Source: Ramlibacter henchirensis (GTDB lineage: Bacteria; Pseudomonadota; Gammaproteobacteria; Burkholderiales; Burkholderiaceae_C). Taken from it: a DNA stretch of 64,000 bases. Below are positions 49,747 to 58,658 of the stretch, piece after piece. The notes under the pieces are model-generated. The model was not told the DNA's origin. It saw only the letters and a list, made by a program, of their open reading frames with translations, and did no database searches. The translations under genes were made by a program, and so were the position numbers. Location of the stretch: contig NZ_SMLM01000001.1 in NCBI RefSeq assembly GCF_004682015.1, forward strand, positions 1-64,000, in the 5' to 3' direction. Numbering within the stretch: the first letter of the stretch is position 1; each line of letters opens with the position of its first letter.

Positions 49747-51813
49747 TTGACATCCTCAATCGGCATTCCCCCTAGCGTCGGCGAGCCGCAGCATGTGCGC
49801 GGCGCCTGCCCGCACGACTGCCCCGACACCTGCGCGCTCGTGACCACCGTCGTCGACGGCGTGGCGGTGAAGGTGCAGGGCAATCCCGGGCACCTCCCCA
49901 CCGACGGCGTGCTGTGCGCCAAGGTCTCGCGCTACACCGAGCGCACCTACCACCCCGACCGGCTGCTGCGACCCATGCGTCGCATCGGCCCCAAGGGTTC
50001 CGGCCGGTTCGAGCCGGTGGGCTGGGACGAAGCGCTGGATGACATCGCGCGGCGCCTGAAGGCCATCGCCGCACGCGACCCGCAGGCCATCCTGCCCTAC
50101 AGCTACGCCGGCACGATGGGACTGGTGCAGGGCGAGGGCATGGCGGCGCGCTTCTTCCATCGGCTGGGTGCCTCGCTGCTCGATCGCACCATCTGTTCCA
50201 CCGCCGGCGGCGCGGGGCTCACGCACACGCTGGGCGGCAAGGTGGGCATGAAGGTGGAGTTCTTCGCCGAAGCGCGGCTGATCGTGATCTGGGGCAGCAA
50301 CTCGATCACCAGCAACCTGCATTTCTGGCGGCTGGCGCAGGAAGCCAAGCGCCGCGGCGCGAAGCTGGTGTGCATCGATCCGCGCCGCACCGAGACGGCG
50401 GAGAAGTGCCACGAGCACCTGGCGATCCTGCCCGGCACCGATGCGGCCCTGGCGCTCGCGCTGATGCACGAGCTCATCCGAAACGACTGGCTGGACCACG
50501 ACTACATCGAGCGGCACACGCTCGGCTGGGAGGCGTTGCGCGAGCGCGCCCTGCGCTGGACGCCCGAGCGCGCCGCGGCGGTGTGCGGCATCCCGGCGCA
50601 GCAGATCCGCGACCTGGCGCGCGACTACGGCACGACGAAGCCGGCCGCGATCCGCCTGAACTACGGCATGCAGCGCGTGCGCGGCGGCGGCAACGCGGCC
50701 CGCGCGGTCGCCTGCCTGCCCGCGCTCACCGGTGCGTGGCGTCACCGGGCGGGCGGGGTGCTGCTTTCCAGCTCCGGCTGGTCGCCCGCCGACAGGGCGG
50801 CCCTGCAGCGGATCGACCTGCTGGCCGGCCGCTCGCCGCGGGTGATCAACATGGTCACGATCGGCGACGACCTGCTGCGGTCCGCATCCCCCGCTTTCGG
50901 CCCGCGCATCGAAGCCCTCGTGGTCTACAACAGCAACCCGGTGGCAGTGGCGCCGGAGTCGGCTCGCGTGGTGCAGGGCTTCGCGCGCGAGGACCTGTTC
51001 ACCGTGGTGCTGGAGCAGTTCCAGACCGACACCGCCGACTACGCCGACTACGTCCTGCCGGCCACCACGCAGCTGGAGCATTGGGATCTTCATACCGCGT
51101 ACGGCCACACCGACGTGCTGCTGAACCGGCCGGCCATCGCGCCGCTGGGCGAAGCCAAGCCGAACACGCAGGTGTTCCGCGAACTCGCCGCGCGCATGGG
51201 TTTCGACGACCCGTGCTTCGCGGACAGCGACGAGCAGATGTGCCGGCAGGGCTGCGGCAGCCGCATCGACTTCGACGAACTGCTGGACAAGGGCTTCGCC
51301 ACGCTGCCGGTGCCCGATGCGCCGTTCGCGGAAGGGCGCTTTCCCACTGCGTCGGGCCGCTGCGAGTTCTTCAGCGCCACGCTCGCACGACAAGGGCTGG
51401 ATGGCCTGCCGGACCACCTGCCGAACTACGAGCCCGCCGGCGCATCGGAACGCTTCCCGCTCGCGATGATCTCGCCGCCCGCGCGCAACTTCCTCAACTC
51501 CACCTTCGTCAACCTGCGCAGCCTGCGGGACATCGAGCGCGAGCCGGTGCTCGAGATCCATCCCGCCGATGCGCAGCCGCGCGGCATCGCGGACGGCGCC
51601 GTGGTGCGCGTGTTCAACGAGCGCGGCGAGTACCACTGCAAGGCGGAGATCAGCGAGCGCGCACGGCCCGGCGTCGTCAACGGCCTGGGCATCTGGTGGC
51701 GCAAGTTCGGCCTGGCCGGCACCAACGTCAACCAGCTCACCAGCCAGCGGCTCACCGACCTGGGCGGCGGGCCGGTGTTCTACGACTGCCTGGTGGACGT
51801 GCAGCCGGCGTGA
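49747..51813 (+). CDS. Molybdopterin oxidoreductase (4Fe-4S, formate dehydrogenase-like)
   Basis: 688 residues, probable start TTG 49747. N-terminal CPHDCPDTC plus GVLCAK supplies a 4Fe-4S cluster (residues about 21-58), then DMSO-reductase-fold regions: WGSNSITSNLHFW near 180, CIDPRRTETAEKCHEHL near 210 and a C-terminal dinucleotide-binding domain (ARPGVVNGLGIWWRKFGLAG). No signal peptide, no partner iron-sulfur or membrane subunit, so it is likely a soluble cytoplasmic enzyme of unknown substrate. It overlaps the following aminopeptidase gene (GTGA). Confidence 0.9.
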   Translation: MTSSIGIPPSVGEPQHVRGACPHDCPDTCALVTTVVDGVAVKVQGNPGHLPTDGVLCAKVSRYTERTYHPDRLLRPMRRIGPKGSGRFEPVGWDEALDDIARRLKAIAARDPQAILPYSYAGTMGLVQGEGMAARFFHRLGASLLDRTICSTAGGAGLTHTLGGKVGMKVEFFAEARLIVIWGSNSITSNLHFWRLAQEAKRRGAKLVCIDPRRTETAEKCHEHLAILPGTDAALALALMHELIRNDWLDHDYIERHTLGWEALRERALRWTPERAAAVCGIPAQQIRDLARDYGTTKPAAIRLNYGMQRVRGGGNAARAVACLPALTGAWRHRAGGVLLSSSGWSPADRAALQRIDLLAGRSPRVINMVTIGDDLLRSASPAFGPRIEALVVYNSNPVAVAPESARVVQGFAREDLFTVVLEQFQTDTADYADYVLPATTQLEHWDLHTAYGHTDVLLNRPAIAPLGEAKPNTQVFRELAARMGFDDPCFADSDEQMCRQGCGSRIDFDELLDKGFATLPVPDAPFAEGRFPTASGRCEFFSATLARQGLDGLPDHLPNYEPAGASERFPLAMISPPARNFLNSTFVNLRSLRDIEREPVLEIHPADAQPRGIADGAVVRVFNERGEYHCKAEISERARPGVVNGLGIWWRKFGLAGTNVNQLTSQRLTDLGGGPVFYDCLVDVQPA

Positions 51814-52913
51814 AGGGCAGGTGGGTGGTGGCTTCGGGTCTGGGTGCTGTGGCGGCGGCGATCGCGCTGACCTGCCTCACGGGCTGCTCCAACATGGGCT
51901 ATTACTGGCAGTCGGCCACCGGGCACCTTCGCGTGCTGCAGGCGGCGCGGCCGGTGCAGGACTGGCTGGGCGACGAGCACGCGCCGCAGCGGCTGAAGGA
52001 GCGCCTCGCGCTCAGCCAGCGCATCCGCGCCTTCGCCTCGGGCGAGCTGCACCTGCCCGACAACCCCAGCTACCGGCGCTATGCCGACCTGCAGCGCAAC
52101 GCGGTCGTGTGGAACGTGGTGGCGGCACCGGAGCTGTCGCTCAAGCTCAAGCAGTGGTGCTTTCCCGTCACGGGATGCGTGGGCTACCGCGGCTACTTCG
52201 ACGAAGCGGAGGCGCGCGCCGAGGCCGAGCGCCAGCGGCAGCAGGGGTATGAGGCCACCAGCTACCCGGTGCCCGCGTATTCCACGCTCGGCTGGATGAA
52301 CTGGGCCGGGGGCGATCCGCTGCTGAACACCTTCATCCACTACCCCGAAGGCGAACTGGCGCGGCTGATCTTCCATGAGCTGGCGCACCAGGTGGTCTAC
52401 GCCAAGGACGACACCATGTTCAACGAGTCGTTCGCGACGGCCGTGGAGCGCCTGGGCGTGGAGCGCTGGCTGCAGACGCAGGCGACCCCGCAGGCCCGCG
52501 CCGATTACGAGCGCTACAACGCGCGCCGCAACCAGTTCCGCGCGCTCACGCGCGCCACGCGCGCGAAGCTGGACGCGATCTACGAGCGCAACAACGGGCT
52601 GACCGACGACGAGCGGCGCGAGCGCAAGGCGCAGGTGCTGGCCGGTTTCCGCGCCGAGTACGCGCGCATCCGCGACGGCTGGAACCTGGACCCCACGCGG
52701 CTTCGCACCACCGACGAATGGGTCGCCAACGCGAACAACGCATCGTTCGGGGCGCAGGCCGCGTACGACGAGCTGGTGCCCGGCTTCGAAGGCCTGTTCG
52801 AGTCGCTCGGACGCGACTGGACCCGGTTCTACGACGAAGCCAGGCGGCTGGCCACGCTGACCCGGGCGCAGCGCCACGAATACCTCAAGAGCAAGGAGAG
52901 CCCCCGTGCCTGA
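51810..52913 (+). CDS. Predicted aminopeptidase lipoprotein (zinc HExxH)
   Basis: 367 residues from GTG 51810, overlapping the molybdopterin gene stop. Lipobox LTGCSNMG (Cys about residue 26). Catalytic helix LIFHELAHQVVYAKDD carries HExxH, with a downstream FNESFATAVE that provides the third ligand Glu. The ending and length fit the COG4324 predicted aminopeptidase family, exported or periplasmic. Substrate unknown. The downstream PHA-system protein gene overlaps it by 8 bases. Confidence 0.88.
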   Translation: MKGRWVVASGLGAVAAAIALTCLTGCSNMGYYWQSATGHLRVLQAARPVQDWLGDEHAPQRLKERLALSQRIRAFASGELHLPDNPSYRRYADLQRNAVVWNVVAAPELSLKLKQWCFPVTGCVGYRGYFDEAEARAEAERQRQQGYEATSYPVPAYSTLGWMNWAGGDPLLNTFIHYPEGELARLIFHELAHQVVYAKDDTMFNESFATAVERLGVERWLQTQATPQARADYERYNARRNQFRALTRATRAKLDAIYERNNGLTDDERRERKAQVLAGFRAEYARIRDGWNLDPTRLRTTDEWVANANNASFGAQAAYDELVPGFEGLFESLGRDWTRFYDEARRLATLTRAQRHEYLKSKESPRA

Positions 52914-53280
52914 CATCCACATCGAACGCGAGCACAGCCTGGGCCTGGCACGCGCACGCGAACTCGCGTTCAAGTGGGCCGAAGCCGCCGAGGGGCGGCT
53001 GGACATGCAGTGCACCTACGAGGAGGGCAAGAGCTCCGACCTGGTCAGCTTCACCCGTTCCGGCGCCAACGGCGAACTGCGCGTGACGAAGGACCGGTTC
53101 GAGCTGCATGCGCGCCTGGGTTTCCTGCTGGGTGCGTTCAGGCACCGCATCGAGACCGAGATCACGCGCAACCTCGACGAGTTGCTGCGCCAGGACGACC
53201 CCGTGCGGGCCTTCGAGGAAGGCCTGGCCAAGGTCGCGGCGAAGAAGGCCAAGCCCGCGCCGAAGACCCGGAAGGCGTAG
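52906..53280 (+). CDS. Polyhydroxyalkanoic acid system family protein
   Basis: 124 residues from GTG 52906 with aaggag upstream. The start PDIHIEREHSLGLARARELA and helical C-terminus with Lys-rich tail (KVAAKKAKPAPKTRKA) match the PHA granule region family (PHA_gran_rgn). Function in PHA metabolism is inferred from family association. It overlaps the aminopeptidase gene by 8 bases. Confidence 0.88.
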   Translation: MPDIHIEREHSLGLARARELAFKWAEAAEGRLDMQCTYEEGKSSDLVSFTRSGANGELRVTKDRFELHARLGFLLGAFRHRIETEITRNLDELLRQDDPVRAFEEGLAKVAAKKAKPAPKTRKA

Positions 53281-53295
53281 CGAAGGCACCGAGGA

Positions 53296-53550
53296 TCAGC
53301 GCAGGGACTCGATCAGGTCCACGTATCTGCGCATCGCCTCTTCGCTCGAAGTGCCCTTGTTCGCGTTCCAGGCGTCCCACTTGGCGCGGCCGACCATGTC
53401 GCCGAAACCGGGCTTCTTCTCCGTGTTGTCGCCGATCGTGGCCTGCTTGTAGAGGCCGTAGATCTTCAGCAGCGTCGCGTTGTCCGGACGCGCGGTGAGA
53501 TTCTTCGAATTGGCGACGGCGGCGTCGAACTGCGCTTTCAGGTCGGTCAT
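53296..53550 (-). CDS. Acyl-CoA-binding protein
   Basis: 84 residues. ACBP fold of four helices: TDLKAQFDAAVANSKNLTAR, LKIYGLYKQATIGDN (acyl-CoA binding Tyr/Lys), AKWDAWNANKGTSSEEAMRRY. Carries fatty acyl-CoA in the cytosol. It is convergent with the PHA-system gene, 15 bases apart, and upstream of it lies the hemerythrin gene on the same strand. Confidence 0.95.
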   Translation of the reverse strand: MTDLKAQFDAAVANSKNLTARPDNATLLKIYGLYKQATIGDNTEKKPGFGDMVGRAKWDAWNANKGTSSEEAMRRYVDLIESLR

Positions 53551-53611
53551 CTGCGGGCTCCTCTTTCGGAAAGTCCGCGATGTTAATTCGCCGCGCTCAG
53601 CCGGGAGAAGC

Positions 53612-54067
53612 TCACTGCTCCTGGGTTTCCTTCTCGTGCAGGCGCCCATGCTCCTGCATGTAGAGCGCGCCCAGCTCCTGCTGCTGCTGGGGCTGCAGCA
53701 CCTTCTTCGCCTCGGGGAAGAACTTCTGCTCCTCCTCCTTCAGGTGGTGCTGCACCTTGTGCACGAGCTTGCCCATGGATTCCAGCCACTCGGCCGAACC
53801 TTCCTTGAACTTGTCGAGGTCCTCGACCATCTCGTCCATCTCGTGGTGCTCGGCGATCGCGTGGCGGGCCTCGTCCACCGTTTCGTCGTGCTCGATCAGC
53901 GGCACGTAGAACGCGCGCTCCTCGGCGGTTTCGTGGGCGGCCATCTCGGCCTTGAGTTCATCGAACGCCTGCTTGCGCTCGCCGTGGTCGCCGATGCCCG
54001 ACAGCAGGCGCTGGCAGATCGAGCGCTGGCGCTCATGGCTTTGAAGTAGTGCTTGGAAGATGTCCAT
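53612..54067 (-). CDS. Hemerythrin HHE domain protein
   Basis: 151 residues. DIFQALLQSHERQRSICQRL at the start and repeated HHE motifs: AAHETAEERAFYVPLIEHDE, AIAEHHEMDEMVEDL and HKVQHHLKEEEQKFFP, giving a non-heme di-iron four-helix bundle. Possible oxygen, NO or redox sensing and iron storage. Ends with a Gln-rich tail. 61 bases upstream of the ACBP gene; no fixed partner. Confidence 0.94.
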   Translation of the reverse strand: MDIFQALLQSHERQRSICQRLLSGIGDHGERKQAFDELKAEMAAHETAEERAFYVPLIEHDETVDEARHAIAEHHEMDEMVEDLDKFKEGSAEWLESMGKLVHKVQHHLKEEEQKFFPEAKKVLQPQQQQELGALYMQEHGRLHEKETQEQ

Positions 54068-54138
54068 GGGCGGGCAGTCTGGGGCTGCTCGCCCGGATGG
54101 GGTGTAGGCCGAGGCCGCTGACGCCGGCCGAGCCTTGC

Positions 54139-54912
54139 CTACTCCTGCAGTTCGGCCTGCGCCAGGGCGACGTTCAGCCGTTCCGCCGCGTCGGCGGGGT
54201 CCATCGAAGCGGCCCGCTCGTAGAGCGCCGTGGCTTCGGCCATCTTCGATTCGCCTTCCAGCATCACGAGGCCGTTGGCGTATTCGATCAGGCCGATGGC
54301 CGACTGCGGATGCAGACGCAGCGCTTCCTGGAACAGCTTGAGCCCGGTCTCGCGCTTGGCCCCGTACGTCATGCCCCCGATCAGCGCGCCGACCTTGTCG
54401 ATCACCTCGGCATGGAACGCGCCCAACGCGAGGTGCGCTTCCGCATGCCGCGGGTTGAGCTTGATGGCCTGCTCCAGCGAGTCCTTGACCTTGCCGCCCA
54501 AGCCCTGCGCGAGCGCCTTCGCGACGCTGATCCCCTGGCTGTAGCGGCCCAGGGAGTAGCCCTGCATGTACCAGGCCGCGGCATTGCGCGGCTCGCGCTG
54601 GGCCTGTGCTTCGGCGCGCTGCGCCACTTCCTGGAACAGCTCGAGCCGGGCCTTCTCCTTCTTCTCGAGGTAGGTGGCGTAGATGCACGTGGCCTTGTTG
54701 GCGACGGTGATCCCGTCGCCGCGCGCTTTCAGGCCTGCCTCGACGGCCTTGTGGAATTCGCCCCGGTGGAACAGCGTCCAGGCGTTCAGCACCGCTTCGT
54801 CGGCCGGCAGCGGCTCGGCGTCGCCCGCGTGCAGCCGGCCCCAGCGCGCCCGCACGTCCTCGGGGCTGAGATCGAATTCGCCGGGGTGCGGGAACGGCGC
54901 CCACTTGCCCAC
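54139..54912 (-). CDS. TPR-containing cytosolic protein
   Basis: 257 residues from GTG 54912, with aggaga upstream. Opens GKWAPFPHPGEFDLSPED, then tetratricopeptide-like helices: YMQGYSLGRYSQGIS, AIKLNPRHAEAHLALGAFHAE and ALRLHPQSAIGLIEYANGLVML. No membrane span or signal. TPR folds mediate protein binding; the partner is not evident. 16 bases after the TetR stop, in an operon phasin-TetR-TPR. Confidence 0.85.
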   Translation of the reverse strand: MGKWAPFPHPGEFDLSPEDVRARWGRLHAGDAEPLPADEAVLNAWTLFHRGEFHKAVEAGLKARGDGITVANKATCIYATYLEKKEKARLELFQEVAQRAEAQAQREPRNAAAWYMQGYSLGRYSQGISVAKALAQGLGGKVKDSLEQAIKLNPRHAEAHLALGAFHAEVIDKVGALIGGMTYGAKRETGLKLFQEALRLHPQSAIGLIEYANGLVMLEGESKMAEATALYERAASMDPADAAERLNVALAQAELQE

Positions 54913-54928
54913 GTTGTCTCCTGTCGTG

Positions 54929-55606
54929 CTAGTTCTGCTTCTGCGGCCGCCCGGCGTCGGTGTAGGCGCCCGCCAGGCCCAGCAGGTGCATGCGCTGGCC
55001 ATGTTCGAGATAGGGTACCAGCAGATGGAGAACGTGGTGGGCGCCCCGCAGCAGCGCGGCTTGCGCACTCTCGGGCTCGAGCGCGCGGCGCGGATCGCGC
55101 ACGTATTCGAAGCTCAGCCAGTACGTGAGCACCACCACCATGCTGTCGGCCGTGGGCGCGGCCTCGAGCGGATCGATGCGCACGGATCCCGCGCGGTTCA
55201 TGCCGTCCAGCATCGCGCGGATGGCGCGCACCTTATTCTCCAGCACCTGCTGGAAGTGCGTCTCCAGCCGGCGGTTCCGGGAGAGCAGGTCGTTGAGGTC
55301 GCGGTAGAGGAAGCGGTAGTCCCAGATCCGCTCGAACAGCGTGTGCATGAAGAACCAGGCGTCCTCCACGTCGCGCACGCCGTCGGCCGCGTTGAGCAGC
55401 TCCGTCAACGCGCGCTCGTAGCGGTCGAACAGCGAGTTGACGAGCTCGTCCTTGGCCGGGTAGTGGTAGTACAGGTTGCCGGGGCTGATGCCCAGTTCGG
55501 CCGAGATCAGGGTGGTGGACACGTTCGGCTCGCCGAAGCGATTGAACAGGTCCAGCGTGGTTTCGAGGATGCGTTCGGCGGTGCGGCGCGGGGCTTTCCT
55601 GGCCAT
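54929..55606 (-). CDS. TetR/AcrR family transcriptional regulator
   Basis: 225 residues. Helix-turn-helix ERILETTLDLFNRFGEPNVS then ISAELGISPGNLYYHYPAKDELVNSLFD (in parts; residues 11-60), with a C-terminal ligand domain rich in Leu/Arg. The NLYYHYPAK helix-turn-helix variant is often found next to phasin and PHA genes. It lies 12 bases after the phasin stop and 16 bases before the TPR gene, so it is inside that operon and may regulate it. Confidence 0.92.
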   Translation of the reverse strand: MARKAPRRTAERILETTLDLFNRFGEPNVSTTLISAELGISPGNLYYHYPAKDELVNSLFDRYERALTELLNAADGVRDVEDAWFFMHTLFERIWDYRFLYRDLNDLLSRNRRLETHFQQVLENKVRAIRAMLDGMNRAGSVRIDPLEAAPTADSMVVVLTYWLSFEYVRDPRRALEPESAQAALLRGAHHVLHLLVPYLEHGQRMHLLGLAGAYTDAGRPQKQN

Positions 55607-55618
55607 GCGCGGGCCGCG

Positions 55619-56143
55619 TCAGTCCGCCGCCGTCTTCCGGGCAGCCCGCGGGCTCTTGCGCGCCGGCTTGGCGGCGCCCGTGGCGCGGGCCGCGGGACGG
55701 GCCGCCCGCACCTTGGTGCCGGCCTGCGCGCTGAGCTTGCTTAGGGTGCGATTGAGCTCGTCGATGCGCGCGGCGAGCGCGTCGATGTCACGGGACGAAG
55801 GAACGCCCAGCTTGTTGAGGGCGCGAGAGACGCGTTCCTCGAAGATGGTTTCCAGCTTGTCCCACCCTCCGGAGGCCTTGGACGAAATGTCGGTGGCCAT
55901 CCCCGCCATGCGGCTGCCGGCTTCCGAGAGCTTCTCTTCCGCCGCCGCCTGCGTCTTGCGCTGGATCGACAGGCCTTCCTTGACCAGCGTCTCGAACACC
56001 TTGCCGCCTTCCTCCTGCGCCTTGGCAAAGGCGCCGAGCCCCGCCAGCCAGATCTGGCTGGCCGATTCCTTGACGGTGCTGGAGAAGGGCGGCACGCCCT
56101 TGCTCTCGTTGTCAGCGCCGGTGGACTGCTTTTTCGTGACCAT
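55619..56143 (-). CDS. Phasin family (PHA granule-associated) protein
   Basis: 174 residues. KESASQIWLAGLGAFAKAQEEGGKVFETLVKEG (in parts) is the conserved phasin amphipathic segment; the C-terminus is Ala/Lys/Pro-rich (ARAARPAARATGAAKPARKS) and PhaF-like, suggesting DNA/granule tethering. Coats PHA granules and controls their size and segregation. First gene of the operon phasin-TetR-TPR. Confidence 0.93.
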   Translation of the reverse strand: MVTKKQSTGADNESKGVPPFSSTVKESASQIWLAGLGAFAKAQEEGGKVFETLVKEGLSIQRKTQAAAEEKLSEAGSRMAGMATDISSKASGGWDKLETIFEERVSRALNKLGVPSSRDIDALAARIDELNRTLSKLSAQAGTKVRAARPAARATGAAKPARKSPRAARKTAAD

Positions 56144-56458
56144 GGTGCGGCTCCGGTGGGTGGTGACGGCTCGAATGTACGGCTGGGCGGCCACGCGCGT
56201 TAGGTGGCTGCTCCTAAATGAGGGGCGCAGCAGATGCCGCAGGAGGCTCACCTCTGACGGAAGTGCGCCACACCCGTTGGCCGCCGGCCCCTGACGATCC
56301 CCGGGGCACTGACTCAACGATGGGATAATCAGCAACGGCCTGCATGGCAGCATTTTCGACATTGCGGGCCAGTCGAACAGCATGAAAAACAGGAGGGGCA
56401 TCACCTTGCCGACGCAGCTTGCGGCTCGTGGGACTCTCGCCGTCGCGCAGGTGCGGGC
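56144..56458. other. 315-base intergenic region before wzm, with a leader ORF
   Basis: It separates the phasin gene (minus) from wzm (plus) and holds an extended -10 promoter candidate (56321-56329). ATG 56382 opens a 26-codon frame ending with TGA 56460-56462, overlapping the TTG start of wzm; a strong aggagggg tract (56391-56398) lies inside it. No other gene is visible. Confidence 0.5.
56321..56329 (+). promoter_or_regulatory. Extended -10 promoter candidate for the polysaccharide locus
   Basis: tgggataat has the TGn extension directly before gataat, about 130 bases before wzm. No good -35 is present, as expected for extended -10 promoters. Confidence 0.35.
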
Positions 56459-57295
56459 TTGAACCCGCATGCACGACAGGGGCGATCGCCCGCCGCCCTG
56501 GTGCATGCGGTCTGGAAGCACCGCGCCCTGGTCCGCACGCTCGCCGTGCGCGAGATCCGAGGCAGGTACCAGGGTTCGATGGGTGGCATGTTGTGGTCGG
56601 TGGCGGTCCCGCTGCTGATGCTGGCCATCTACACGTTCGTGTTCTCGGTCGTGTTCAAGGCTCGTTGGGACCAAGGAGCCTCCGCAGCGGACGACCGCAC
56701 CGCCCACGCGTTCATGCTGTTCGCCGGATTGATCGTCCACGGCCTTTTCGCGGAGGTGATCAGCAGGGCGCCGCAGCTGATCCCGTCGAATCCCAATTTC
56801 GTCAAGAAGGTGGTGTTCCCGCTGGAAACGCTGCCCATCGTCTGCGTCCTCGCGGCCGTCTTCCAGGCTGTCGTGAGCCTGGTGATCCTGCTCGCCGCGC
56901 AGCTCATTTTCACGGGGCGCCTCCAACCCTCGGCGGTCTACGTGATCCCCGTCCTCCTGCCCTTCGTCGTGCTGACGACGGGCGCGGCGTGGATCCTCTG
57001 CTCCATCGGCGTCTTCGTCCGTGATCTCGCGCAGCTGACGGGGATCATCGCGATGCTCGCGATGTTCATGTCGCCCGTGTTCTTCCCCCTCAGCGCACTG
57101 CCGGCGAACCTGCAGCCCTGGATGATGGCGAACCCGCTGACGTTCGTCATCGAGCAGACGCGTACCGTGCTGCTTCTGGGCGGGCAACCGCACTGGCCGG
57201 CGCTTGCGCTCTACTCCCTGCTCGCCTGCCTGGTGGCCTGGCTGGGATTCGCCTGCTTCCAGTTGGCACGAAGGAAATTCGCAGATGTCCTCTAG
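56459..57295 (+). CDS. wzm: Polysaccharide ABC exporter permease (Wzm/KpsM family)
   Basis: 278 residues, probable start TTG 56459; the first methionine-independent conserved block LAVREIRGRYQGSMGGMLWSVAVPLLM begins near residue 28 (read in parts). Six spans with the family motif LPANLQPWMMANPLTFVIEQTR near residue 222, read as LPANLQPWMMANPLT. Exports a lipid-linked O-antigen or capsule chain across the inner membrane with Wzt. A stop-overlapping leader ORF precedes it. Overlaps wzt by 11 bases. Confidence 0.92.
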   Translation: MNPHARQGRSPAALVHAVWKHRALVRTLAVREIRGRYQGSMGGMLWSVAVPLLMLAIYTFVFSVVFKARWDQGASAADDRTAHAFMLFAGLIVHGLFAEVISRAPQLIPSNPNFVKKVVFPLETLPIVCVLAAVFQAVVSLVILLAAQLIFTGRLQPSAVYVIPVLLPFVVLTTGAAWILCSIGVFVRDLAQLTGIIAMLAMFMSPVFFPLSALPANLQPWMMANPLTFVIEQTRTVLLLGGQPHWPALALYSLLACLVAWLGFACFQLARRKFADVL

Positions 57296-58658
57296 GCCGC
57301 ACGACCCGGGAAGCATCGCGCTGCGCGTGGATCAGCTGAGCAAGTGTTTCCACCTCTACGCGCACCCCAAGGACCGGCTCAAGCAGGCCATCGTGCCGCC
57401 CTTGCGGCGGTTGCTCGGGGCGCAAGCCGGGAACTACTACTCGGAGTTCTGGGCATTGCGGAACGTGTCGTTCGAACTGGCGCGCGGCGAGACGATCGGC
57501 ATCGTGGGCCGCAACGGTTCGGGCAAATCCACCCTGCTGCAGATCATCTGCGGGACCTTGTTTCCCACGACCGGCCAGGTGGAAACGTACGGGCGCGTCG
57601 CTGCGCTGCTGGAACTCGGCTCCGGCTTCAATCCCGCGTTCACCGGCCGGGACAACATCTACCTGAACGCAGCGCTCCTCGGCCTGACCCAGGAGGAGAC
57701 CGAGGCCCGGTACGACGCGATCGTGGACTTCGCGGGCATCGGAGACTTCATCGACCAGCCGGTGAAGAACTATTCCAGCGGCATGGTCGTTCGCCTGGGC
57801 TTCGCAGTGCAGGCGCAGATCGACCCCGACATCCTGGTCGTCGACGAGGCGCTGGCGGTCGGCGATGCGAAATTCCAGGCGAAATGCTTCGACCGCCTGC
57901 GTGCCCTGAAGGAGGCGGGCACCAGCATCATCCTGGTCACCCATTCGTCGGAGCAGATCGTCACGCATTGCAGCAAGGCGCTGCTGCTGGACGGGGGCGA
58001 GGTGCTCGAGATCGGCGAGCCGCGCAAGGTGGTCAACAGGTACCTTGACGTCCTGTTCGGCCGGGAGCGGCTCATCAGCCTGGACACGCTGCCCGAGCCG
58101 CGGCGGGAGTCATCGGCCGGCGATGACCCGGAGCTCCCGGTCAGTTGCGCGGAAGACGTTTTTGCAACCCACCCCAACCACAACCCGCACGAGTACCGTT
58201 GGGGAGACGGAACGGCGCAGATCCTCGATTTCCACATGGTCGCCGATGGCGAGGAGTATCCCGTCGTGGTGCGCAGCGGGGCGAAGATCCGGCTCACGGT
58301 CTCGGTGCTGTTCATGCGGCGGCTGATCCGCCCGATTCTCGGCGTGACCCTGAAGACCAAGGAAGGTGTCACGGTGTACGGCGCCAACTCGGAGACGCTC
58401 CACGTCGACGCGTTCCGTGAAATGGGCGAGGAGGACTCGGTCGCCGTCGTGGAGATCGAGTTCTCCTGCGCGCTTGCCGGCGGGGACTACTTCATCTCGC
58501 TCGGCATCGCAACCCGTCACGGCGAGGAGGTGGTTCCGCATGACCGCCGGTACGACTGCATCCATCTCATCGTCGGCCCCGAGGCGCGATTCACCGGACT
58601 GGCGGATCTCGGCCTCAAGCTGCAAGCCAGGAAAGTGATGCATGAAAGCATTGCTTGA
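57285..58658 (+). CDS. wzt: Polysaccharide ABC exporter ATPase Wzt with C-terminal glycan-binding domain
   Basis: 457 residues. Nucleotide-binding domain (to about 250): YYSEFWALRNVSFELARGETIGIVGRNGSGKSTLL (Walker A GRNGSGKSTLL), RVAALLELGSGFNPAFTGRDN, signature YSSGMVVRLGFAVQA and Walker B ILVVDEALAVGD. The C-terminal about 200 residues form a Wzt_C domain (KTKEGVTVYGANSE, GGDYFISLGIA), which in E. coli O9a and O8 recognises the chain terminus before export. A terminus-recognising domain next to a capping enzyme fits the WbdD mechanism. Overlaps the next gene by 17 bases. Confidence 0.95.
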   Translation: MSSRPHDPGSIALRVDQLSKCFHLYAHPKDRLKQAIVPPLRRLLGAQAGNYYSEFWALRNVSFELARGETIGIVGRNGSGKSTLLQIICGTLFPTTGQVETYGRVAALLELGSGFNPAFTGRDNIYLNAALLGLTQEETEARYDAIVDFAGIGDFIDQPVKNYSSGMVVRLGFAVQAQIDPDILVVDEALAVGDAKFQAKCFDRLRALKEAGTSIILVTHSSEQIVTHCSKALLLDGGEVLEIGEPRKVVNRYLDVLFGRERLISLDTLPEPRRESSAGDDPELPVSCAEDVFATHPNHNPHEYRWGDGTAQILDFHMVADGEEYPVVVRSGAKIRLTVSVLFMRRLIRPILGVTLKTKEGVTVYGANSETLHVDAFREMGEEDSVAVVEIEFSCALAGGDYFISLGIATRHGEEVVPHDRRYDCIHLIVGPEARFTGLADLGLKLQARKVMHESIA

